Source: a bacterium BMS3Abin02 (lineage in GTDB: Bacteria; Actinomycetota; Acidimicrobiia; Spongiisociales; UBA4744). From it: a stretch of 64,000 nt of DNA. Numbering within the stretch: position 1 is the first letter of the stretch; each line of letters begins with the position of its first letter. Below are positions 57,865-64,000 of the stretch, one piece after another. The stretch spans positions 1 to 64,000 of the forward strand of contig BDSU01000008.1 in NCBI GenBank assembly GCA_002897675.1. Direction: 5' to 3'. Below the pieces are notes generated by a model. That model saw nothing but the letters and a program-made list of their open reading frames with translations. It made no database searches and was not told where the DNA came from. Both the position numbers and the translations under genes were made by a program.

Positions 57865-58593
57865 CTACGCGGTCCCGAAGCGGCGCTTGCGACGTTGATA
57901 CTCGGCGATCGCTGCGACCAGGTCTTCCCTGGAGAAGTCGGGCCAGAGGACTTCTGGGAACACGAACTCGGCATAGGCCGCCTGCCACAGCAGGAAGTTC
58001 GACAGGCGCATCTCGCCCGAGGTCCTGATGACGAGATCCACATCCGGCATCTCCGGCACGTAGAGCTGTCCTGCGAACGTCGACGGATCGATCCGTTCGG
58101 GATTCAACTCGCCCTGCTGAACGAGCAGCGCAAGACGTCTGGCAGCCTCGGCGATCTCCACCCTGCCGCCATAGTTGAAGGCGAACACGAGGCACATGCC
58201 ATCGTTCGTTGCCGTCATTGCCGAGGTCTCCGCCATTCGAGCCCGGTTGCGCTCAGGGATGCGAGGGTCGTCCAGATCGCCGGCGAAAAAAATGCGAATC
58301 CCCTGCGCGTCGAGTTCGTCGCGCCGCCGAAGCAGAAGGTCCTCGTTGAAGAACATGAGGAACTCCACCTCGTCCTTGGATCGGGACCAGTTCTCCGTCG
58401 AGAATGTGAAGGCGCTGAGCCAGTCCACACCGAGTTCCCGTGCCGACTCGATGGTGGCAAACAGCGATGCTTCCCCCGCAGCATGCCCTGCGGTACGCGG
58501 AAGAGCGCGCTGCTCGGCCCAACGTCCGTTGCCGTCGAGGATGAGTCCGATGTGAGTCGGGATCCGACTCGAGTCGAGGTTCGGTTCACTCAT
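57865..58593 (-). CDS. uppS: Isoprenyl transferase (undecaprenyl diphosphate synthase)
   Basis: 242 residues, cis-prenyltransferase fold. Conserved regions: HIGLILDGNGRWAEQRALPR (catalytic Asp), FSTENWSRSKDEVEFLM, FAFNYGGRVEIAEAARRL, and DLVIRTSGEMRLSNFLLWQAAYAEFVF near the end. Makes the polyprenyl diphosphate lipid carrier for cell wall synthesis. Its start overlaps the recO end by eight bases. Confidence 0.96.
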   Translation of the reverse strand: MSEPNLDSSRIPTHIGLILDGNGRWAEQRALPRTAGHAAGEASLFATIESARELGVDWLSAFTFSTENWSRSKDEVEFLMFFNEDLLLRRRDELDAQGIRIFFAGDLDDPRIPERNRARMAETSAMTATNDGMCLVFAFNYGGRVEIAEAARRLALLVQQGELNPERIDPSTFAGQLYVPEMPDVDLVIRTSGEMRLSNFLLWQAAYAEFVFPEVLWPDFSREDLVAAIAEYQRRKRRFGTA

Positions 58594-59305
58594 GCATCAC
58601 CGCCAGGGAGGACAATCTCCGCTCCAGATGGTGTTCGAGGAATCTCCTCGTGATGCCGAGCGCTTCACCGCAGAAGGCGGAGTCCTCTGGAGGAAGCCTA
58701 TCGAGATCCGAAGCGGCGAGGCCTGCCAGATAGTTGGTCAGGCCAGGGCGCAGCCGGATCGTCCCACTCGGCCGGCAGGAGGTGCACACGGCCCCGCCTG
58801 CCGAAAGGCTGAACCGAAGGGGAACATCTCCTCTTCCACAACCGGCACAATGATCGAGCGCTGGAGCGAACCCGATGACATCGCTGAGCTTCAACAAGAA
58901 AGAGGTCACGAGATCGGGCCTCTCACCGCGTCGATCGAGGACCCTGAGACCTCGCTGCAGCAGCAGGAAGAGTCGGAGTGAAGGGTCGTCCTCCGTCGCA
59001 ACCGCGTCCACGACCTCGACCATCGTGCCGGCCGCCAGCACCCGATCCAGATCCGCCCGAACGTTTGGGAATGCTTCGATCACGGAGACCTGGGTGATCG
59101 TGTCCAGGTTACGCCCCTCGTACAGAATCAGGTCGACGTGCGTGAATGGCTCGAGACGGCCACCAAATCGACTCTTCGTCTTGCGGATTCCCTTTGCGAC
59201 CGTCCTGAGCTTGCCGTTGTTGGGGCTCAGGATGACCACGACACGGTCCGCTTCCCCGAATGCGTAGCTGCGGAGCACGATCCCTTGGTCGCTGCGAAGA
59301 CCCAT
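58586..59305 (-). CDS. recO: DNA repair protein RecO
   Basis: 239 residues from MGLRSDQGIVLRSYAFGEAD (ATG at 59305). N-terminal OB fold with SPNNGKLRTVAKGIRKTKSRFGGRLEPF, helical C-terminal domain with a zinc knuckle (CAGCGRGD...CTSC). Mediates RecA loading with RecR. It overlaps uppS and follows era after about 130 bases. Confidence 0.94.
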   Translation of the reverse strand: MGLRSDQGIVLRSYAFGEADRVVVILSPNNGKLRTVAKGIRKTKSRFGGRLEPFTHVDLILYEGRNLDTITQVSVIEAFPNVRADLDRVLAAGTMVEVVDAVATEDDPSLRLFLLLQRGLRVLDRRGERPDLVTSFLLKLSDVIGFAPALDHCAGCGRGDVPLRFSLSAGGAVCTSCRPSGTIRLRPGLTNYLAGLAASDLDRLPPEDSAFCGEALGITRRFLEHHLERRLSSLAVMHE

Positions 59306-59433
59306 GGGTGAGATGGTAATGGTCGGACTGCGGGCAGCCGGCAATCAGCCGGCGGCCCGATGCCACCAGGCGTCAAAACATTCCCGACAGAGGACGGCGC
59401 GACGACTACTGACGACTGAACACTGGCAACTGA

Positions 59434-60321
59434 TCACTTTCCGAATCCGAATCGATCCAGCATCTGAGGTTTGCGCTGCCAGTTCTTCTCGACCCTGACG
59501 CGTAAATCGAGATAGACGCGTGCTCCGAACAGCCGTTCCAACTCCGTGCGGGCCTCAGATCCTGCGTCGCGGAGCAGAAGCCCACCCTTGCCGATGACGA
59601 TGCCCTTCTGGGAAGTGCGCTCGACGATGATGCGGGCGTCGACGTACACCGAACCGTCGGGACGCTGCTCGATCTCGCGAACGTCGACGACGAGTGAATG
59701 AGGAAGCTCGTCTCGGAGGCGGGCAAGGAACTTCTCTCTGATCAACTCCCCGGCGAGAAAGGACTCCGGTTGATCGGTGACGGCATCCGCCGGGTAATAG
59801 CGCGGACCCTCGGGTAGGAGTTTGCCCAACTCACTCAGGATCGACTCCAAGCCCTCTCCGTGCAGCGCACTCACCGGCACGTATGCGGCGAATCCCCATG
59901 CTGCAGCCTCGGCCAGACGTTCAGGGATCTGACCTTTCCTTGCAGCGTCGGTCTTGTTGACAACGACGATCACGGGCGATCCCGCTTTCGCAAGTCGTTC
60001 CGCGATCAGGCGATCGCCAGGACCGACCGGGGCGGTCGCGTCGATGAGAAAAACGACCGCGTCCGCCTCGGCGAGTGTTCCGTAGACGAGCCGATTGAGT
60101 CGTTCACCCAGAGCGTTGCGAGGTTTGTGAAGGCCCGGGGTGTCGACCAGGACGGCTTGGAACTCGGGCTCTTCGGTCACGGTCACGACGCCGCGCACCA
60201 CGTTGCGTGTCGTCTGCGGACGAGGAGACGTGATCACCACCTTGCTCCCGACGAGCGCATTGACCAGCGTCGACTTGCCGACATTCGGTCGTCCAACGAC
60301 CGCCACGAACCCCGACTTCAT
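59434..60321 (-). CDS. era: GTPase Era
   Basis: 295 residues. G1 GRPNVGKST, G2 region SPRPQTTRN, G3 DTPGLHKPR, G4 NKTD, G5 VSALHG, then the KH domain with ARIIVERTSQKGIVIGKGG. It binds the 3' end of 16S rRNA and acts in 30S maturation. Its start overlaps the stop of the CorC-like gene by four bases. Confidence 0.96.
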   Translation of the reverse strand: MKSGFVAVVGRPNVGKSTLVNALVGSKVVITSPRPQTTRNVVRGVVTVTEEPEFQAVLVDTPGLHKPRNALGERLNRLVYGTLAEADAVVFLIDATAPVGPGDRLIAERLAKAGSPVIVVVNKTDAARKGQIPERLAEAAAWGFAAYVPVSALHGEGLESILSELGKLLPEGPRYYPADAVTDQPESFLAGELIREKFLARLRDELPHSLVVDVREIEQRPDGSVYVDARIIVERTSQKGIVIGKGGLLLRDAGSEARTELERLFGARVYLDLRVRVEKNWQRKPQMLDRFGFGK

Positions 60322-61484
60322 GTGGTTGCCGAACGGGTCACACGAACCTGGATCACCCTCCGCCCCTGCACGCTGACCACGATAAAGCGGATGCCGTGTC
60401 CCTCGAAGGCCTCCCCCTCATATGGGACCCGACCGGCGAGGTCCAAGAGCAGGCCACCGACCGTATCCCACTCGTCGTGTGGCAACTCGACATCGAGTGC
60501 ATCTTCCAGGTCTTCGACAGGGAAACGGCCGTCGACGAGATAGGTGCCGCCTTCCTCTTCGACGAAGAGGCGGTCCTCCGTGTCGTATTCGTCGATGATC
60601 TCCCCGACGAGTTCCTCCAGAAGATCCTCGATGGTCACGAGACCGGCCGTCCCCCCGAACTCGTCCACTACGATCGCCATGTGCTGCTGTCGAGTCTGCA
60701 TGTCCCGCAGCAGGTCGGGGATACGTTTGGTCTCGGGCACGAAGTAGACCGGCCGCATGATGCGGGTCACGGGCTCCGGACCGCCGCCGCGATCCATGAT
60801 GCCCAGTAGGTCTTTGGCGTACACGAAACCGACGATGTCATCAGGGCTCTCCCCCACGACGGGAATCCTCGAGAAACCGTCCTCGATCACGATGTCGAGC
60901 GCCTTGTCCGTCGTCTCCCCCCGGTCGATCGTCACCATGTCCGGCCGAGGAATCATCACCTCGCGTACGAGCGTGTCCGAGAACTCGAGGACAGAACTGA
61001 TCAGCTTCAATTCCTCCTCCTCGTCCTCGTCGGGCACATCGCCCTCTTCCGGTTCCTCGATCAGCAGGTCGCCCGTGCGCCGTCCAAGCGCGGCCACCAA
61101 GAAGAGCAATCCTGAAAAACGGTACGCGAGCGAGCCGGGATGGCCTCGACCGTAGGCTCGTGGGAGGATGTCCCCCACGAGGAGGACGACGGCCACGAGA
61201 GCGGCGAGCGCGCCGAGGAGCGCCCACCCTGTCAGGACGGTCGTGAGCGCCCACGTTGCCGGAACCGCAGACACCACCAGGATTCCTGAATGAACCATCC
61301 CGATGGACGGTTGGAGCCTCACTCGATCCTCGAGGAGATCCGCGACGGTATCGGCACCCGCCACCGACGCCGCCCCATCTCTCATGGCGTCCGCACGCGG
61401 TGTCAGCATCAACGAGACCGCGCCGGCACGGACCACGCCGGCGAGCACCAGGAACAGCAGCGATGCAATGAAACCGAGGATCAC
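60318..61484 (-). CDS. CNNM/CorC-type transporter-associated protein (HlyC/CorC family)
   Basis: 388 residues. Three or four N-terminal helices form a divergent DUF21/CNNM domain (about residues 1-140). A very acidic stretch (EEPEEGDVPDEDEEEE) follows, then two CBS domains (REVMIPRPDMVTIDRGETTD, GFVYAKDLLGI, TRIMRPVYFVPETKRIPDLL, EFGGTAGLVTIEDLLEELVG) and the C-terminal CorC_HlyC domain (VDGRFPVEDL). Such proteins are linked to Mg2+ efflux. The order ybeY-corC-era is common in Actinobacteria. Confidence 0.92.
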   Translation of the reverse strand: MILGFIASLLFLVLAGVVRAGAVSLMLTPRADAMRDGAASVAGADTVADLLEDRVRLQPSIGMVHSGILVVSAVPATWALTTVLTGWALLGALAALVAVVLLVGDILPRAYGRGHPGSLAYRFSGLLFLVAALGRRTGDLLIEEPEEGDVPDEDEEEELKLISSVLEFSDTLVREVMIPRPDMVTIDRGETTDKALDIVIEDGFSRIPVVGESPDDIVGFVYAKDLLGIMDRGGGPEPVTRIMRPVYFVPETKRIPDLLRDMQTRQQHMAIVVDEFGGTAGLVTIEDLLEELVGEIIDEYDTEDRLFVEEEGGTYLVDGRFPVEDLEDALDVELPHDEWDTVGGLLLDLAGRVPYEGEAFEGHGIRFIVVSVQGRRVIQVRVTRSATT

Positions 61485-61551
61485 GAGCGGCCCCCGCAGC
61501 AGACGTCTGGCGCGAGGCGTCCGACACGAAGAACGAAGGAGCGAGGGCCGA

Positions 61552-62016
61552 TCATGGCCATCGCCTTCCGGCTTTTGTCAAGAGCGCTCGTTCGCGGGCT
61601 TCCATTCGTTCTGCGTCCTCGTCACTCGTGTGGTCATAGCCGAGCAGGTGAAGGATGCCATGCACGACCATGAGCGCCAGTTCATCTTCGAATGACACCC
61701 CCAACTGGTCCGCTTGTTGCCGTACATACCGCGGAGCGATCACGACGTCCCCCAGATTCAGCGGCGGATCTCCCGGACCGGGATCCGGATACTCCCCCGG
61801 AGAGAGATGTTCGAGGGGAAACGCCAGAACATCGGTCGGTCCACTCCGTTCCATGAAGCGCTCGTTGTACTCGGTCATCTGGTCGAGACCAACGAGCATC
61901 AGCGTCACGTCGGCTTGGTTCGGAAGGCCTTCTTCTTCGAGCACGGTCGCGGCAAGCCGCCGAAGCGGCTCGGCTTCCAAGGGATCGTCTTGTTCGTCGG
62001 TCAGAAAGACGTTCAT
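61552..62016 (-). CDS. ybeY: Endoribonuclease YbeY
   Basis: 154 residues. The zinc-binding motif HGILHLLGYDH near residue 119 is diagnostic. ERSGPTDVLAFPLE and LGDVVIAPRYV are the other conserved blocks. It participates in 16S rRNA 3' processing and ribosome quality control. The start overlaps the stop of the HD-domain gene by four bases. Confidence 0.96.
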   Translation of the reverse strand: MNVFLTDEQDDPLEAEPLRRLAATVLEEEGLPNQADVTLMLVGLDQMTEYNERFMERSGPTDVLAFPLEHLSPGEYPDPGPGDPPLNLGDVVIAPRYVRQQADQLGVSFEDELALMVVHGILHLLGYDHTSDEDAERMEARERALLTKAGRRWP

Positions 62017-64000
62017 GAGGTCGCCTCGGGCACCGATGCATCAGCGTCATCCGGGAACCCCGGGTACGGAATCCGTTGGTGGTAGTAGCCGACGAGCGAA
62101 TCGACGAATGCGGCCTTGACCCTCGTGAGCTCACCAAGCGTGAGGTCACTCTCGCCCAACTGCCCATCGGCGACCTTCTCCCCGACGACCTGTTCGACAA
62201 CCTCCTCGATGCGGTCCGGCGTCGGGTCCTCGTCGGAGAACACCGCCCTCGCCGCACTCTCCAGGGCATCGGCCATCATGAGGATCGCCATCTCCTTCGA
62301 CTGGGGCTTGTGTCCGTAATGGCGATAGTCGTCCACGTCGACGTTGTCGACGCCATAACGTTCACACGCCTTGTGATAGAAGTACCGCATGATTCCGTCA
62401 CCGTGATGTGAGACGATTCCGTCCGCCACCGCCGTCGGTATCCGATAACGTTTCGCCAACTCGACTCCCTTGGAGACGTGGTCGCGAATGATCGCGGCAG
62501 ACTCCTCCGGCGGAAGACTGTCGTGCGGGTTGGAGATGCCGAACTGGTTCTCGATGAAGAACTGGGGATTCTGTGTCTTGCCGAGGTCGTGATAGTACGC
62601 GGCTGCCCTCGCGAGCAGGTTGTTGGCGCCGATCGCCCTGGCGGCCCTGTCGGCGAGCGTCCCGACCATCAACGAGTGGTTGAACGTGCCCCGGGCCTCC
62701 TCCTCCATCATCTGGAGTGCCGGATGGTTGCGATCGGTCAGGTCCAGCAGTCGAAGCGTCGTCGTCACGTCGAACATGATCTCGAGGAACGAAACGGCGG
62801 CCACACCGATCAGCCCGGATAGGAACAGGCCGTTTGCGAACCCGTACAATCCCGCTGCGATCGCACCGTCCCACCCGTTGAAGAACCATGCGATTCCTCC
62901 GGCCATGGGGAACATCACCAGCGCGGTGTACACGATCGCCTTGCGCAGGTCTCCTCTCGCGGAAATGGATGAGACGAAGGGGATGGGTGTCATCGCGGAG
63001 AGCAAGGCAAAGAGCGTGAGGCCGACGTCGCGGGTGGCGAGGCCCGTCAGCGCCCCGACCGCCACGGCCATGACGACGCCGATTCGCGCATCGAACAGGA
63101 TCGCGGCCATGAATCCGAACATCGCGGCGGGAAGCAGGAATCCGACCGCCGGCTGATCGGCAGGCGTCAGTATTGCCACGCCCCGCGCCACCAGCGCTGC
63201 CAGCACGATGAGGAGCCCGAACAAGAGCACCCTTCTCGTGTGCCCCCAGAACTGGGACCGGAACCGGGCCAGGTAGAAGATCAACATGCCGACCACCAGG
63301 ACGACGACGAGCAGCATGGCCGCCCGCTCGGGCCCGGTTTGGCGCAACAGGCTGAGCTTTTCGATGGCGGCGAGCTGAACATCGGTCACCGGGGTGCCGA
63401 CACCCACGATCTTCTCGCCCTGTTTGTACTCCACCTCGGCGTCGGGGATCGCGTCCCTGGCCTCTTGCTTGAGTTGCTCGGTCTTGGCCTCGTCTTTGAA
63501 CTTGTTGATCTGGAGCAACGCAGACACGACGTCGCCGGCCGCCTTGCTCGCATCGAAGTCGAGACTCCCGTCCAAACTGACCGTGGGCGGGATCTGCGCG
63601 AGGCCCGCCCGAGCAGTGGCGAGGTCGTCGGCATTCGCCAGGCCTTGCTGCAGCAAGGTTCCCGCACGGTCGAGCGCGGCCGCCCGGATCTCGGCAAGGT
63701 ACGGAACGCGGCCGGTCGCAAGACGCATCACGTCCGCGGTGGCCACCGACACCAGGAACTTCCGAGTCTCGGGCTGCAAGGTCGGGTACTCGGCTTCGAG
63801 TAGCTGGGCCTGCGTTTCGAGGTCGCTCAACTGCGGCGCGTAGCCAATCGGATCCACCTCGAGCACTTTGCCCTCTCGAGCGGTGAAGGACTGCGGATCG
63901 CCGATGGTCGAGAGTGCGAAATGCTTGGGAATCGTTGAATCATCGACATCGACGACCACGGTTCCGACATCCACACCCGTGGCCCGATACCGGCCTTCTT
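62013..64000 (-). CDS. 7TM-HD family protein (PgpH-like), 5' end outside window
   Basis: At least 662 residues; the frame is open to the right edge (EGRYRATGVDVGT before the GTG at 63974), so the start lies beyond the window. An extracytoplasmic 7TMR-HDED part with coiled segments comes first, then seven helices (about 63340-62830 in the DNA), then a cytoplasmic HD domain. The metal site is in YYHDLGKTQNPQFF and SHHGDGIMRYFYHKA. PgpH in Listeria degrades c-di-AMP; the same role is inferred. It is coupled to ybeY, as in many Gram-positives. Confidence 0.92.
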   Translation of the reverse strand, partial: EGRYRATGVDVGTVVVDVDDSTIPKHFALSTIGDPQSFTAREGKVLEVDPIGYAPQLSDLETQAQLLEAEYPTLQPETRKFLVSVATADVMRLATGRVPYLAEIRAAALDRAGTLLQQGLANADDLATARAGLAQIPPTVSLDGSLDFDASKAAGDVVSALLQINKFKDEAKTEQLKQEARDAIPDAEVEYKQGEKIVGVGTPVTDVQLAAIEKLSLLRQTGPERAAMLLVVVLVVGMLIFYLARFRSQFWGHTRRVLLFGLLIVLAALVARGVAILTPADQPAVGFLLPAAMFGFMAAILFDARIGVVMAVAVGALTGLATRDVGLTLFALLSAMTPIPFVSSISARGDLRKAIVYTALVMFPMAGGIAWFFNGWDGAIAAGLYGFANGLFLSGLIGVAAVSFLEIMFDVTTTLRLLDLTDRNHPALQMMEEEARGTFNHSLMVGTLADRAARAIGANNLLARAAAYYHDLGKTQNPQFFIENQFGISNPHDSLPPEESAAIIRDHVSKGVELAKRYRIPTAVADGIVSHHGDGIMRYFYHKACERYGVDNVDVDDYRHYGHKPQSKEMAILMMADALESAARAVFSDEDPTPDRIEEVVEQVVGEKVADGQLGESDLTLGELTRVKAAFVDSLVGYYHQRIPYPGFPDDADASVPEATS

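Overview
The window is high-GC bacterial DNA with the habits of Actinomycetota: many GTG/TTG starts, four-base ATGA/GTGA overlaps, a leucine leader and an ilv leader, and the order sigA-dnaG ... glyS-uppS-recO-era-corC-ybeY-pgpH. The respiratory genes point to an uncultured, probably Acidimicrobiia-like lineage rather than a streptomycete or mycobacterium; that placement is inference.

1-10,400: one rightward respiratory cluster. Four multihaem c-type cytochromes (11, 10, 10 and 8+1 haem sites; the first is cut by the window edge), an Rrf2 regulator with an IscR-type cysteine spacing, a SurA-like chaperone, a TPR protein, an NHL propeller, a Rieske protein, a cytochrome b N-terminal protein, and a cytochrome b C-terminal domain fused to seven haem-c sites. 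About 46 CXXCH sites lie in 10 kb. A second small b-type module (22.5-24.5 kb) ends in a 33-residue membrane peptide.

10.6-37.5 kb: metabolism. A low-GC foreign-looking lipoprotein, an ABC-2 exporter, a sulfur operon (Met/Cys-rich leader ORF, OsmC, metY, CoA-binding protein), gltBD, a ThiXYZ/NMT1-like ABC importer, and the branched-chain amino acid genes leuCD, ilvD (opposite), ilvBNC, leuA, leuB. The metY, ilvB and leuA units each have a short leader ORF followed by hairpins, so translation-coupled attenuation looks like a shared local strategy.

38.1-47.8 kb: a decayed genomic island inserted in tRNA-Asn, bounded by a perfect 49-bp direct repeat. It carries a tyrosine recombinase with a damaged N-terminus, IS481 and integrase relics, and an unusual gene set: an ECF sigma factor with a membrane partner, secreted proteins and lipoproteins, a metzincin-type metalloprotease, an I36-type metalloprotease-inhibitor-like protein, and two LuxR-type HTH mini-regulators. 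Five copies of one promoter-like motif (GAAACG, 12-13 bases, CGGACACA) stand in front of these units. I infer a self-contained ECF regulon for a secreted protease/inhibitor/lipoprotein system; this is the best candidate for something undescribed. Two of its secreted genes are now broken by in-frame stops.

47.8-64 kb: housekeeping on the minus strand (sigA, dnaG, glyS, uppS, recO, era, corC-like, ybeY, pgpH-like, the last cut by the window edge), interrupted by an alpha-glucoside-type ABC importer and a neighbouring sucrose-phosphate-synthase-like pseudogene.
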